The notes beneath the pieces were generated by a model. That model was not told the origin of the DNA. It saw nothing but the letters and a program-made list of their open reading frames with translations, and did not search any database. A DNA stretch of 64,000 nucleotides. Origin: Calliopum simillimum. Lineage: Eukaryota; Arthropoda; Insecta; Diptera; Lauxaniidae. The stretch is taken from the NCBI GenBank assembly GCA_951812925.1, contig OX638372.1, positions 67,597,407-67,661,406 of the forward strand, in the 5' to 3' direction. Shown here one piece after another: positions 49,881 to 63,192 of this stretch; position 1 is the first letter of the stretch, and each line of letters starts with the position of its first letter. A program made the position numbers and the translations under genes.

Positions 49881-50344
49881 AAAACTGTGACTAGAATGGT
49901 CACAATTTCAATGTGCAGCAATATTTTCAAACCGAAATTTCAAATATATTACCACTTAAATGATCCTTGCTTTTTTTGTCGATCAAATTAACATAAAACC
50001 TGTCACCGTTGTAAAACTTTCCAACGTGACCAATAACTTTTTAAGTGCTGCTTAAATACCTACTCATTATATTTATAGCTCTAATATTTTCCTAAACAAA
50101 TATGAGTTTTTTTTATTTATAAACATATCTATATTTTATGTTAAAAAGGAAGCACTCTGAACTTAACAATAAGATTCTGAAGACCAAACTGACAACCAGT
50201 GTAGTATTTTGAAGCTTTAGAGAAAACAAGTGATTTAAGAAGTTAATACAATAATAAAATTCTTATGCTTGAGAAATTTTTCTTATCAAAACTTTTCGAA
50301 GTGTAAGTTATAAAATTAAAAAGCCATGCGGCTTTGTTGAGTCA

Positions 50345-51676
50345 GAGAAACGTACATTTCTCAACTTCGATCAGGCCAACTAGGTCAGGTTCGCGGAGTA
50401 TGTTGGCGATAAAATTACACGTCTACCATCACCTTCTTATTCCGCGTCTGGCGAGAGAGAACTTCGTGATATCCGCCTCATGGCTACCAAGAGATTTATC
50501 CCTGCAGGCAGAATCCCTCACATCAAACCTAACTACCCCACAATTGCTCTCCGATTATCGGAGGAAAGAGATACACTCCGGGCGGACCACCTGAGTGATC
50601 CTAGAATTCCACAAATTACCAGGGACATACGTAACCTGGTAAATGAGTATAAAAAGACGCTGTGGCAGAGACATGCTCCATCGGTTCTAGAAAACTCTGA
50701 ACTAAAATCAAGAATCTCTCGGGGCACAGGAAAACCCCCCGTGCACCGCCAAAGTTTTTAGAGCTGTCAGTATAGCGCCTCCCACTTTTGTAGGCAGTTT
50801 GTGGATCATCCCTGCTATAGAAGTAAATAAAGCAGAAGTACTCTTAGGAGTTTCAAACATTTTCGCGATTCGACAGATTCTAAGCCTTTCACTCAGGAAG
50901 CAGTGGTTCATAAAGCAAAACCGTCTAGGGCTCCAGGTCCTGATGGCATTGCCATTGTCATGCTGAAGGAATTGCCTTCGTCGGGGTTGCGCTATATAAC
51001 TGAGATTTTCAATCTCACCAACGGTCGCAGGAACATACCCACCATGAGGAAGAATGCCCGTGCAATCCCTTTAATTAAACTGGGTAAACCTGCTGACTTG
51101 GGTACTTCATATCGGCCCATTTCACTTTTATGTTAGAAGAGCCTCGTGGAATTTAGAAACGCTAGATCTAAAATCCGAAAACTTAAAATGGGCGTGCCGC
51201 AAGGAGGTGTGCTTTCCCCTCTGCTTTTCATCTTCTATCTTTTCACAATCCCACCTCCCAAGGTCACTTTGGACTCATACGCTAATGGCTGCACCATCGT
51301 TGCATCAGCCAAAATAATTTTGGAGGCCGAGCAGAGAATTAATGCGTATTTTGGTATTGTTAAGCAGTTCTTCGATGGTCGAAGGCTGCAACTAGCCACG
51401 CAAAAATCCTCTGCGACGCTCTTCACCTCGTGGACAAGCGAGGTTAATAAAACCCTCAACATCCACATACACAACAACCAAATACCAACAGTTAAGTACC
51501 CGAAAATTCTCGGTTTAACGCTGGATAGTTTATACAAATTTTCTAGGCTTGCAAGTGAGGTTTGCTACAAATTGAGCAAGAGACACCGTGTTCTGAGTGA
51601 CATAGCCGGAAACCTCCTGGGGGAAGGACAAGGAGACCCTGATCGTTATTTCATTACAATATTTCGTAGAAGATAA
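50345..51676 (+). pseudogene. Jockey-clade LINE ORF2 fragment, decayed and internally deleted
   Basis: Reading across frames: TRFIPAGRIPHIKP-like linker (KRFIPAGRIPHIKPNYPTIA), then PRIPQITRDIRNLVNEYKKT, then RT motif AKPSRAPGPDGIAIVMLKEL and IPLIKLGKPADLGTSYRPIS to a stop. A gap follows; sequence resumes with KMGVPQGGVLSPLLFIFYLF and the palm loop reading SYANGCTIVAS, where the catalytic YADD is replaced. The thumb ends ILGLTLDSLYKFSRLASEV. The middle of the RT and the 3' end are missing, and no 5' endonuclease was found. Jockey is inferred from these motifs. Confidence 0.85.
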
Positions 51677-51792
51677 AATGTATTGACATTATTTAAATCG
51701 GTTTTTGATGGAAGAGACTAGAATTTTCAATGTCCGTATAAACTTTTTTTTTTTTGTGAAAGCTGTCTTGTCTTATTCAGGCCTATCACTGA

Positions 51793-52060
51793 ATCCATCG
51801 TAGATACGAATTTCGTGAAATCATTGAATTCGAATTGCTATGGCGTGAATTCAAAATTCATAGCTTGGGATCACTTAATCCATCCGAAACTCAAACTTCT
51901 TTTTAATTTCCGACGAATAGATATGACTACCGATGAAATATCTTCATTTTATTAAAGAAGTACTTCAAACTCCGCGAATTACAAAGTTACGTTCGTAATT
52001 TCTTGAAATCAATAATAGCATTTTCGTAGATCTCACGAAATTCGTATCTACGATGGTTTC
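51793..52060. mobile_element. MITE with ATCGTAGATACGAATTTCG ends, ~270 bp
   Basis: CCATCGTAGATACGAATTTC at the left is inverted at the right as GAAATTCGTATCTACGATGG. Between them a GAATTC-rich, self-complementary stretch. No coding. Confidence 0.7.
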
Positions 52061-53417
52061 AAAACCAGACAAAGTGGAAGGGTTGCAAAACTTCATGTAG
52101 ACGTTTTGAATTGAGTCAGCAAAATGGCTATTTCGTACAGTAAAATAGCAAAACCGGCTATTTATTTTTAGATCTTAATAAGACTTGGCATACTTTTATG
52201 TTTCTTGATGTTCTATTCGCATAAATAAATGGTTGTCACTCATTGTCACTCACCAACTCTTGCAAACGGTTTTATTTACAAGGAATATAATTTATAATAT
52301 AATAATAAATATAATAATTAAGTAGTGGCGCATATCTGGCCGAGGCTAGATTTTGCTCTGGCAAAATTCGGACGCTTGTATTAACTTCTTCAATCATTTT
52401 TATACACACTGGTAATAAGCCTACCTATCTATTGGAAACTCTGCTTATACATAGCAACATACATATATGTAACTTTAGAAGATATTTTTAACACAATACG
52501 ATTTTATTCATATCAACTAATACTAGCATAAGCAACAGCTACACAATAAATATTTCAAAATTAAATACTCAATATTTGCATTTAATTTTTGAATTGTAAA
52601 AAAATCAATCAAATTAAATAAGCTTCAATGTTAGAGTCTATTAGTTATACGCAAAATATGATTGAATGTTCGACTTCATTAAAAGAAGCAAAATTAAATA
52701 AATAAATATGTAAACAATTTAAAGATATTTAAAGGTATATGTTTTACTTTTCAATACTATTTTATATGAACTATTACATATTTACAAAAAATGATATGAT
52801 GGTGTTATATTTTTGTTAATAGCCCTGCAGATAATTTAGAAACAGTTGTGAATAAAAGACGGTGCTGAATTGGTTTAATAAAAAACCATTAAAACTATTT
52901 CCAAAAAATAAAATAGAAATAGGCAAATCTTTATGTTTGAAACAAAATTTGTTCACAACCGAAACTAATCATGAACTAACGTTTTTGTAAAGCAATAGGG
53001 GTATATTATAATGTATGAAGTGTTGCTTTTGTAAAGCAAAAGGAGTAAAAAAGTAATGGAAAAGGGGTCAATTGCCACTTCCTAGGACATCACCATTGCA
53101 AAGTGGCGTGTTGATTCCATATAAGGACGATAGAACAGGAACCAGTTCTAATTCTTCAGTAAATAGTGATTAATTGTTTCAAAACTGTTTCCATTGTCTG
53201 CAGGGAAGGTTCAAAACTTACCGCAAATATGTATCTATCCTTAAGCAAAATAAAAATATCAGAAGTACTTTTAATTAATTATTATTATTATTCTTTTGTT
53301 GTAAAATTGATTTTGAAACTTTCGGCAAAAGTCAAGCTTATAATTGGATCAACTTCATACTATAAGCGAATTTTCGTTAAATGTGTGAAGGATACACAAT
53401 CGCTTTCGCTCTTAAGC
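52061..53417. other. Intergenic AT-rich stretch
   Basis: No gene or repeat recognised. The phrase TTTTGTAAAGCAA.AGG occurs twice (about 52983 and 53028). Confidence 0.35.
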
Positions 53418-53517
53418 GTTATCATAAATAAACATTTTCGAGAATTTTTTCCCAGCGGCATTGCAGTCTTAACTGCAGTTTGAGAAAAAATTCTCGAAAA
53501 TGTTTATTCATGATAAG
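53418..53517. mobile_element. Small palindrome, TTATCATAAATAAACATTTT arms
   Basis: CATAAATAAACATTTTCGAG at the left is inverted at the right as CTCGAAAATGTTTATTCATG. About 100 bp overall; layout similar to the GGGGGTTATCGTGA family, but a different sequence. Confidence 0.7.
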
Positions 53518-54062
53518 ACCTTTTATTTTTTGTTCTTATCGGTTACACTAAGTAAAAAATAAAACATTTGCCTTCACATTCCGAAATAAAATTTATTTTA
53601 AATGCAAATATACTTATGTATGCATAAGAGTGGTTCAAAATCTAAAGTTCTTCCGATTTTTAGTGCTAAGGCACCTTTAGGTCAAAACCCTCTCGAACCA
53701 ATATTTCACCATGGGACACCGTGCCAATCAGTCGATTAACATGATTTTTCTGCATTTTATATTCAATTTTATAGCATTGTTGCTATTGCTTAGTTAAATT
53801 GTTAACATTGTGATATATTCATGGTTTAATTTTTTACAGACATCTTTTATATCGATATCGTTATGTCAAAATTATTTTGTACCAACTATGCTATCCAAAG
53901 AAATTTTTGGCTTAAAAACACAGCATAGAAATTCCATGCCTAGCTTAACAAGATAAAAATATAAATAAAAAAATCGTCAAAAAATGAGTATCTAATACTG
54001 CTTCACGGAAATGTTCATAACTTGAACATTTCTTAATCTATTTTCAAAATTTGTCAATTTTG

Positions 54063-54226
54063 GAAGTATGTTGAATATATCGTCGGGCTAAAACTACAAC
54101 TAGACATCTACATATATTGATATTTTGAGTTAAGTATACAGAAACATGAGGAAAAAACGGCTTTTGTCTCAAAACATGAAAAATGTAGATGTCTAGTTGT
54201 AGTTTTAACCCGACGATATACTTAGT
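54063..54226. mobile_element. Palindromic MITE, ~165 bp
   Basis: AATATATCGTCGGGCTAAAA followed by CTACAACTAGACATCTACAT is inverted at the right (ATGTAGATGTCTAGTTGTAG, TTTTAACCCGACGATATA). Near-identical arms. Confidence 0.75.
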
Positions 54227-56486
54227 ATCGATCCCCATCAAAAAAAAAAAAAAAGTTCGCTTTAAACCGCCCATTTTGATGTTGATTTTTAAGGAAAAAA
54301 AATTTGTAGATGTTTTTTAACTGGCTCACGGTCATGTATTTAAATTAAAAGATTTTGGAAAATTTTTAATTTAACCCTTTGAGACCGAAGCCTAGACCCT
54401 TGTACATACCGAAAAATGAACTTCGGATTCAGTTTTCTTGTGTTGTTTAAATTAAGAAAAAAAAGCTGGTCTGGAAAAGCCCTTTATAGCCGGAAATGGT
54501 GGAGTCATATTCCACAGTTCAACAAAAAAATCCATACAACTTTTTGAATGCTATTCCTGAAAGCACAGTAAGACCCTACCTGTGTTCGCTTGTTTAGCTC
54601 CAGATCGAATTTTATAGTACTAAGAAAAATGCTTTAAAACTGCCTTTTCAAAGTTGCCACGGCTATAAGTCGCAAACCATTTGAGATTTAGTTTTCCTAT
54701 CTTTAACGAAGTTTTAGATATAGACTAAAGGAAAAAAAGCGTTCAGAAAACTAACCCGAAAATATTGAGTTTTGGGTTTCAAAATCACAAAAATTAAATT
54801 TTACCATTTCTGGTCAACGCTATAAAATCGTTCCGTATTTTGCCAAAAAACAAAATTGAAGCCTAGACAACTCTCTAGAGCATGCCAATTGCATTCGAGT
54901 ACTCCTTGATACTAATTTTAATTAAAACAGTGATGTATGAAAAAATGCTCGGGGTCCTATGTGTCTGTTTTGTAGTTAATGCATCTCTTTGCTGGAGTGT
55001 TGATGATGTGCAGCACCTCTAAAGTGAGGCGTTTGGTGGGTGCAGTGGCTCTCTTTTTGTAAAATTTTTGCATTTTTGAAATTTGGTAGATGGGCCTTTA
55101 AAATACAGTAGGACGCGAGTGCAGTTTTATTGACACTGTCCATCTTTTATACCCGATTTGTGTGCATCTACATATTTATATACAAAGGTCGCTAAAACAA
55201 ATCATTATGAAAACAAATTTTTATTTAGACCGCTAAATCCGAATGTGGAGGCGAACAATAAAATTGCTACAAGCGAAGCTTTAAAAACTTTCTGGAAATA
55301 TTTTTAATGAAATAAATATTAACTTATTTCAACATCAAATAGTTTAAAACATACTCGTACCTACTGTTGACCAAATTAAGATTGACTTGTAAAATTTTTT
55401 TTTTTTTTTTTTTTTAAAATGCGTATCGTTTGCACAAAACGACGAAATCGCTCATTTTTTTGTTTGTTTTTGTTTAATTAATGTTAATCGTTCGAAATTT
55501 TGAAATATGCCAAGCATTTATAGTGATGATTTAAAACAATTTTGGTGGTTGTATGAAATAATCAAAGTTATAGCTTACAGAAAAATGTTAATAATTTTGC
55601 ACCAAGTTTTTACACATTATTTTACAGTATTATTAAATATGAAAAAGATACAAATATACAATATATGCTATACAGATATTATGTTACTGCTTTTGGTTGT
55701 TTAATACATAAATACATAGATCGTAAATATCAGTAGAATAACAGCATGTATTTAAATTAAATCCATAATTGTAACTCTGCTTAAAAATAAAGAATTTGAA
55801 ATTATTCGCTCTGTATGTTTAATATTTCCTTCAGGTTGTTCTATTAGCCATCCAAAACTATTATAATAGAAATTACTATTAGAATTGCTTTAGGTACTAA
55901 TTTTTTAGGTTTTTTTTTTTTTTTTTTAAAAAAAAAGTATATGCAATTTAAGAAGTGAGTGACATCCTTGATTTCTATTCAATAAAAATTTGTTAGTGGC
56001 AGAAAAAACTAGTAAATGTACACATTCAAAAAGCTGAATTTAATTAGGATCCTTGCTTCCAATACTTCTTCTGTGTTGAAGTTTGATCACATCACTTTTC
56101 TATTTGATCATGATCTGATGTTCTGTTGTTTTGATTTTTACTTTGGCAATAGTTGTCCATCTGTTTCTTTTTTTCTTATTGTGAATAGGGCAAACTGTTA
56201 AACAGTGGATCATTTTTGCTTGTTGCGCTACTGTTGCCTCAAATATTATCTTAACTGAAAAAATTTGCGTTTTAAAGCTTCTTCAATATATTAGCTTGAG
56301 TTTAAGCAGAAAATTTTAACTACTTTTTAAATACAAAAAATTTAATTTGAAAAAAGGCCTTTCAAGCGATCCACTGCGACCCACAGGTGTTACACACTCA
56401 ATCAGAGCAAGGTAAACAGTGAATAAGGAGTAAGAAATTTATTTATTTGTTAATAACAAAAACATAAAAACAATTCTAATAAAAAA
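54227..56486. other. Intergenic stretch without recognised gene
   Basis: AT-rich. GACCGAAGCCTAGACCC (about 54383) and GAAGCCTAGACAACT (about 54860) recur, hinting at an undefined repeat. No protein-like frame. Confidence 0.35.
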
Positions 56487-56615
56487 CTGGTAAGTGTAAC
56501 CTTTGGCCTGGCCAAACATTAAATACCCTACACTGCAGTATTTTGAAAATTTTGCTTATATGGGAGATGCCACGCCCTCTTGTCCGAGTTCACCCAGTTT
56601 TTGCTTTAGAAAAGG
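56487..56615 (-). mobile_element. Helentron-like 3' end, truncated
   Basis: On the minus strand the sequence ends with the hairpin TTTGGCCAGGCCAAA, then GGTTACACTTACCAG followed by T's, as in the element ending at 39710 (here CCAG instead of CTAG). Upstream lies one unit (GAACTCGGACAAGAGGGCGT, GGCATCTCCCATAT). Only about 130 bp remain. Confidence 0.65.
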
Positions 56616-56699
56616 TGATGTCACACAATTCAAATCGAAAAAATTTCGAAATTTCAAAATATAAATTAAAACAAACCACTAATAACAATATTGATCAAT

Positions 56700-57148
56700 A
56701 CGGTGCCATGACATAATCCCCATTCACGAAATGGGGATTTGGACATAATCCCCATTTCTTAAATGGGGACTATGTCCGCAAGTTTTTAGGACATAATCCC
56801 CAGAAAAAGACGGACATAATCCCCATAACAATATTTCCTAACGCCATATTTTGTTATTGACAACAGCCGCGGCTCAGGATTTAAAGCTCCCAAAAATCCA
56901 ATACCGGCTTCGCGACGGCCTTCAGCCGTGCCGTGACATAGTCCCCACGGATATAATCCCCATTCACGAAATGGTGATTGTGCCCGCTAATAATTTGGAA
57001 GTTTTTCGGACATAGTCCCCAGGAAAAATTGAACATAGTCCCCATAACGATATTTTCTTACGCCTTATTTTGTTATTGACAAAAGCCGCAGCTCAGGATT
57101 TACAACTCCCAAAATTCCAAAACCGTTTCCGCTGCGTCCTTCAGCCGA
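56700..57148. repeat. GGACATAATCCCC motif array in two ~220-bp units
   Basis: Two tandem units (about 56705-56929, 56930-57148) share TTTTGTTATTGACAA, GCTCAGGATTTA and CCTTCAGCC. The motif GACATA(A/G)TCCCC or close variants occurs nine times in 340 bp, one reversed (56765-56777). Some are paired as hairpins (CCCCATTCACGAAATGGGG). Confidence 0.85.
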
Positions 57149-59350
57149 AATGAACTCAATGTGAAAATGGGCGTTACCACGCCCTAATAACAAATTCGTC
57201 ATATCTCCGAAACTATTAGTGGCAGATAGATAAGATTCGGTATGTTTGTAATAGGAGAAATAACTTCTACTGAAAAAGTGGGTGGTGCCACGCCCTACAA
57301 ATATAAAACTTATATCTTCGAAACTATTTGAGCTATAGGGATGAAGTACCTGGAGGCCGATCCCTGCTCGGTCAACAATCTTATTATCGGAAAGTGTCGA
57401 ATGGTATAGAAAAATATCAAAAACTAAAATTTTTTTTTTGGTGAAATAGAATGCCCTAAAATAAATAAATGGGATATGCCACGCACCCAAAATATTTCGT
57501 CTTTTGTATGGCGGCTGAAATATCTTATCTTCAAAGGATCATAACTCGGAAAATAAGAATCCCATTGGAAAAATCCGAAAAGATATTTGGACAAGGAAGA
57601 GTGTAACTATTCGATGCTATTTATAAAAAAGACAGCGCTTTCTTCAACTTCAAGCAAGGATATTTCAAAATCCTGCAGGTATAATGACAGTTCTGCTGAT
57701 GAAGACGGACTTAGCGTCTAAAAGTACATAAGACTGCATATAAGAATTAAACAGTTCATTCCATTTTTTTTTTGTGCCTGAGTTATTAACCAAAATTTTT
57801 ATTTTGACATAAAAAATGGGCGTGGCAATTATTAAACAAAGTCTTATTTTTGTTATGCTTTAGATACTCCTGATCCAGATCCGCATACCAAATTTCATCA
57901 AAATATGTTGTATCATTTGCGAGAAATAGCATTTAATGTGTTTTACTTGTATGGGAGGCTCCACGCGCACTTTCGATATTTTGCCTACTTTCAGGTCGTA
58001 GGTGTCTAAAAGCAAGTAGACTCCCTATAGTTAAATTCAAAAAGATTGCTTTAGTAGTTTTCTTTATATAGCGCACTTTATTTTTATGGACGATGCCACG
58101 CCCTTCAACGAGTTTTCCCAATATAACGGCATATAACATATTAATACTTGTTTGCAGACGTAACAGCTCCTAAATTTTCATCAAAATTGTCGGAATCGTT
58201 TTCGAGTAATAATGAATCAAAATTTTTAAGGGTTAAAAATGGGCGTGGCACTTATTCAATCCCGCCCACTTTTCGTTTGTTACAAGGTATTATTAAGCAG
58301 TACCTACATACCAAAGTTCATTGAAATACCTTGTAAAATTTGCGAGAGATAGCATTTAACGTATTTATCTTGTATGGGAGGTTCCACGCGCAACGGCGAT
58401 ATTTTGCCTTCTTTCAGGTCGTAGGTTTCTAATAGCAAGTAGACTCCCTATAGTTAAATTCAGAAAGATTGCTTCAGTAGTTTTCTTTTTATAGCGCACT
58501 ATATTTTTGTGGGCGGTGCCACGCCCTTCACCGAGTTTTCCCAATACAACGGCATATTACATATTAATACTTGTTTGCAGGGGTAACTTCTCCTAAATTT
58601 TCATTAAAATTGTTGGAGTCGTTTTCGAGTAATATTGAATCAAAATTTTCAAGAGCTAAAAAGTGGGCGCGGCACTTCTTCGATCCCGCCCACTTTTTGT
58701 CCGTTTCAAGGCATTATTAAACCGTACCTTCTCACCAAATTTTATTCAAATATCTTGTATGGTTTACGAACTATGACCATATCAAATTTAAAATTTAATG
58801 CGATGCCACGCCCTCTGGTGAGCATTAACAAAGTTCAAGCCTAGCTCATTCTTCATTGTATGCTAATATCTAACACTATACCAAGTTTCATTGAAATCGA
58901 GAAAAAAATATTGAGTACAAAAAAACAAACAAACAAACAAACATACAATTTTATCTCGTATAAGAAGAGAAGATTTCGGTATATATATAAAGGGTAGTGA
59001 GTCAAATAACATTTGCTGAAAAAAAGGTCTGTACCACACCCAACAATGAACATACCCTTATTAATTGCCACTCTGTTCTATAGGGAATAAGTTCATTCAT
59101 ATAGCTCTGCCTTTGGGCTTGGCACCACATATTTTTTCAGCGGACGTTATTTGTCTTGATGACTTTTGTATATAATCCGAATTTCATCTACATGGGTCAA
59201 ATAGTTTCGGAGATATGATGTGTTTTATATTTTTGGGGCGTGGCACTGCCCAGTTTTTTAGTAAATATTACTTCTCTCTAGTTTTGGAGATATGACGAAT
59301 TTGTTTTTGGGGCGTGGCACCGCCCATTTTCACTTTGAGTTCATTTCATC
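57149..59350. repeat. GGGCGTGGCAC repeat block with a ~420-bp tandem duplication
   Basis: GCGTGGCA/TGCCACGCCC phrases recur in both orientations. A ~420-bp unit starting GCGAGA.ATAGCATTTAA is duplicated in tandem at about 57920 and 58342 (GTAGACTCCCTATAGTTAAA, GATTGCTT.AGTAGTTTTCT), with a partial third copy to about 58760. Homologous to 38070-38915. The 141-codon minus-strand frame at 57065-57490 is a shadow of the repeats. Confidence 0.75.
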
Positions 59351-62300
59351 TTAATTGATTTGATTGAATGCATACAAATTTATTCATATATCACTCCTGC
59401 GTTTAATGCGAGTAACATTTTTAAACAGAAAAAACTTTTTTTTAAAAATTCAAGAGATTTCGACCCGTGTCACTATTTTGTGGATCAGATACAGGAAAAA
59501 GCGGTCATCTTTTCAGATAGGTGAATGTATAACCTGGTACTTTTTTACCAAAAAAAAAAAAAAAAACCATAGTGCCACGTTAAGTAACGCATTTAAATTT
59601 CATTGAAAGTCAATAAAAATCAGCTGTCAGCAATTAGTAAATTTTAACACATTTTCTACACCACTAGCCAGCAAACGTTTGTTTTAACAAAAGCAAAACA
59701 AACCTTTATTTGTTTTGCGTTTTCCATTAACGAAAATTTTATTTTTGCAACTGCAACAAATGTCTGCCTCACAAAGGGGACAAATTATCTATAGTGGGTA
59801 GTTTCTCGCAGGTTGTATTTTATTTAAAAGCAACATTAGTTTCGCCACTATTGTTCATGCACATTTCGTACATTTTGACAGCTGAAAACGCATTATCTAA
59901 GAAACGTCAAGATGACAAGAAAATGAAAGCAAAACAGAGAACGAACGATAAGAATTTGACAAGCAAAAAGCGAATGCCGATAAAAATAAAAATGTGCAAA
60001 ATTCAGTAGTAGTACGACGATTCTCAGACAATTTGGAATGAAAAAACTTTATTGGTTGACGCGTGATTTGTTGCTTGTGTGAATTGAAAATAAAAAAACC
60101 AAATAAGTGCTATGCTTAAAAATAGTGAAATTGCGAAATTTTGATTTTATTAGATAAGGATAATATTGTAAGGAAAGACGGAATAAGGAAAGGAAAAACG
60201 ACAGTGAAAATTTTGTGTCTGAATACATATTTGTAGAAGGATAAAACAACTCGATATTGCGGATGTTCCAAAATTGCTAAGTGTAGATTGTACGTTTATC
60301 GCGCAAAATAGACAAAATACCCAAGCATATTTCATATATTCATTCGTCAGGCTTTTTTTGCTAACTGAATAGACACATATGTAATATTATGTATGTACAT
60401 ATGTAGTGTGCACAAAACTACAAGTTAAAAATTGGATGTACTTATAAATTTTCCGTAATTTTTTTCTTAAATGTTGTACATTCACACCCGTTGATATTTA
60501 AGCGACTCTGTAAACTAACAAAGTCCTGGTCTGGATTTGAATTCTTTTTCACTTTAGTACATTCCTTGTAAACTATATCATAACTTAAGAAAATTGGTTT
60601 TGCGTTTCCTTAGCTCATTGCTGAATTTATTTGCGACGCAGTTGAATTGAAACCCATTGAAGGCCACGCAGTTCGCAATAGCGTCAGCGATGCACAGTGG
60701 GATTCGATTTAAAACAAGAATTTTTAGCGCGCAAATGGAAACAATTTTACTTTTAAAATACCTGTTTTTCATCAAATCGGGCTCTTTGTATTTATTATAA
60801 TAACAACAACAAAAATTTCCGCTCATTCCTATTTTCAGAGACATAGCCATCGGAAGATCCGAATATATCTTTGGCTTAATGTTAGATTAGTGACTTTTAA
60901 TATTGTTTTTTTAAACCTAGTTTGGTTTGTTAAGCTTTTGAGCGGATCTACTTTCGTAGATATAGCCATAGGGAGATCGGGATATATCTTTTATAAAAAT
61001 CAGTATGAGTTGGGAACCCCTTGATGGATTTTAAAAATATTGATGTCATATGAAAGGTATTTCGAGATATGATAATTTTTCAAAAATTCACCCCATTTAT
61101 TCCCCAAAAAAGCGTTATTTTTCTATAGAAAAAAACAAAAATGGACCAAATCAATTACCTTGAAATTAAGAATTTTTAACAACAACAATGCCAGAACAGA
61201 CAACAACAACAACTTAACTACTACAACAACAACAAAGAGAACCAGCTATTTGTGCAAGCGTAGCAGCTACTTATTAAGTCTTTAAAAAAATTAAAAATTT
61301 TCATTAAAAACTGCGCGCGCAATTTGACTAGCAAACTATGTGTTGGATATATACAAATTCTTACGTAATTAATGGATGGCCCCTTAACAAAATTATGGGT
61401 TATAATCAGTGTTGCAACAAGGTTTTGAAAGAAAACCGTCCTTTGGTTGAAAAAAATCGTAATTTCACCCAAAAAACTCGTCAAAAAATCGTCACACATG
61501 TTTTTAACATTTGAACATGGCTAATTTTCACCACCCGATAGGTAGTTTGACCTATCTTTGTCCTTTTTGGTGGTTGTATGATTTGTAAACTTCACTATAT
61601 TATCTTTGTCGGTACATGAGTTACTGATAATTGGAAGAAAATTGTTCATGTTTTCTTGGAAAAATGTAAAAAATAATGCGTAATTTATGTTTTGGCTTTA
61701 AAAATTATCTTGGGGAGTCGTTTGCCGACGCTGGGGATCATTTGCGGATTCATTTTGGGGAGTCGCTTGGAATATAATTCGCAGAGTCGCTTGAGGGTTC
61801 ATATTAAGGATTTATTTGCGGATTCTTCTAAATGATTCGAAACTGCAAAATAGTTTTTGTTGAACAAACCAACGCTTGTGACAAAAATACAATATCGCGG
61901 GTGATTCATTTGATCACCTTGGTGATCGACGATTTTTCCGCGATCAAAAATATTTGCTTGAGAAATGGCTAAAATCGAACTTTTATGAAATGAAAACAAT
62001 TTGACTGTGTTGTCAAAAGGATTAAAAACCCTTTTTAATAATGGAGAAAAGAGTTAAAATCACGACTTTTTTGCGTTACCTCAGTAAAATGCAAATGCAT
62101 CAACTTTGACACATCGCTGAAGAACCGTAAATTATTTTTCCCCAAAACCAAACACATTTTTGTTTGTTTTGAAGTATCCTCTGTCACACTGCATCAACAA
62201 AAATTCAATAGGTTTTGCCCAGAAAAGTGTGCTTTTTTACCCATAGTGCATTGTTAGAAAGGCAATTGATTTGCGTTTCCGACGAGTTCCTCGTTTGACG

Positions 62301-62473
62301 AATAAGACAAGACGTTCTCTTTACAGATCAGTTGAAGTTAAGGTACACTTCGAAAATACACTTTGAATACGGCAACATTACACGATCGGAATTTTGTTTT
62401 AACTAATTCCGGAAGATTCACAAAAAAAAAAATGTTTTTTAAATTTGTAGACCTATACAGGTGAAAAATACAA
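59351..62473. other. Non-coding stretch with short direct repeats
   Basis: No gene recognised. About 60840-60995 has a repeat of ATAGCCAT.GG.AGATC..ATATATCTTT. An ACAACAACA simple repeat lies at about 61180-61240. About 61705-61830 has recurring TTGGGGAGTCG.TTG. A short frame at 59794-60009 is unlikely to be real. Confidence 0.4.
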
Positions 62474-63192
62474 CTAGTAAGGGTGGTATCTTTGGCCTGG
62501 CCAAAAACTAAATACCCTACACTGCATTTCAAGTATATTATTAAACACTAAGTTGATAAATACTATGCAATATTCTTGTACATACACGTTTTAATTAAAA
62601 TGAATTGTTTTATCCTTCCATAACTCTTAGGAGAGTATAAGAACAAATTGCTTATATGTGGAGTGCCACGCCCTCTTGTCCGAGTTCGCCAAGTTTTTTC
62701 GCAGAGCTTGAATTTATTGATCTGAGTGTTTGAGTGCACTTTGGTTGGGTTATCTCAAAAAACGCTTTCAGTGTAACATTTTGAAACTTGTTCACATGGG
62801 AGGTGCCACGCCCTCTAGTCCGAATTCGCCTAGTTTTTGCTTAGAGCTTGTACTTACTATCCTTAGTATTTATGTGTATTTTGCTTCTGTTATTGCAAAT
62901 AATGCTCTTATTATTGCATTTTAAATATATTTTTTGTACGGGTGGTAGGTGTGTCCGTTGTTTTTTCAATCCCCCGAGCTAACTTTAACGACGAAGGCAG
63001 TGTACCAAATTTCATTGAATTATCTTGCTCAGTTTTCCCAAAAAATGTATTTCCACGTACACCCAGCCAGCCGGACATGGCTCAGGAGTTGACGCTGATC
63101 AAGTATATATATACTTTTCCATACCTGACACGCCTCCTTCTCTGAGTTACAAACGGAAGGACAAAGTGAATATACTCTGGGTGTAGGGTATA
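62474..63192 (-). mobile_element. Helentron/DINE-1-like element, 719 bp, inverted copy
   Basis: Read on the minus strand it begins TATACCCTACACCC (63192), carries GCGTCAACTCCTGAGCC, units with GGACTAGAGGGCGTGGCACC, and ends GCAGTGTAGGGTATTTA, hairpin TTTTGGCCAGGCCAAAG and CTAG at 62477-62474. Same architecture as 38931-39710. A 67-codon frame at 62942-63145 is a by-product. Confidence 0.7.

Noticed and set aside
56700..57148. CRISPR-like array
   Set aside because: Motifs are 12-13 bp, irregularly spaced, partly reversed and part of a duplicated unit. This is eukaryotic repeat DNA with no cas genes.
57065..57490. A 141-codon frame on the minus strand
   Set aside because: It spans GGGCGTGGCAC-type repeats, which generate similar frames at several sites. 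There is no domain or splice support.
59794..60009. A small gene with a hydrophobic then basic product
   Set aside because: Starts at a GTG rather than ATG, with a Lys-rich tail from an A-rich stretch. Nothing beyond chance.
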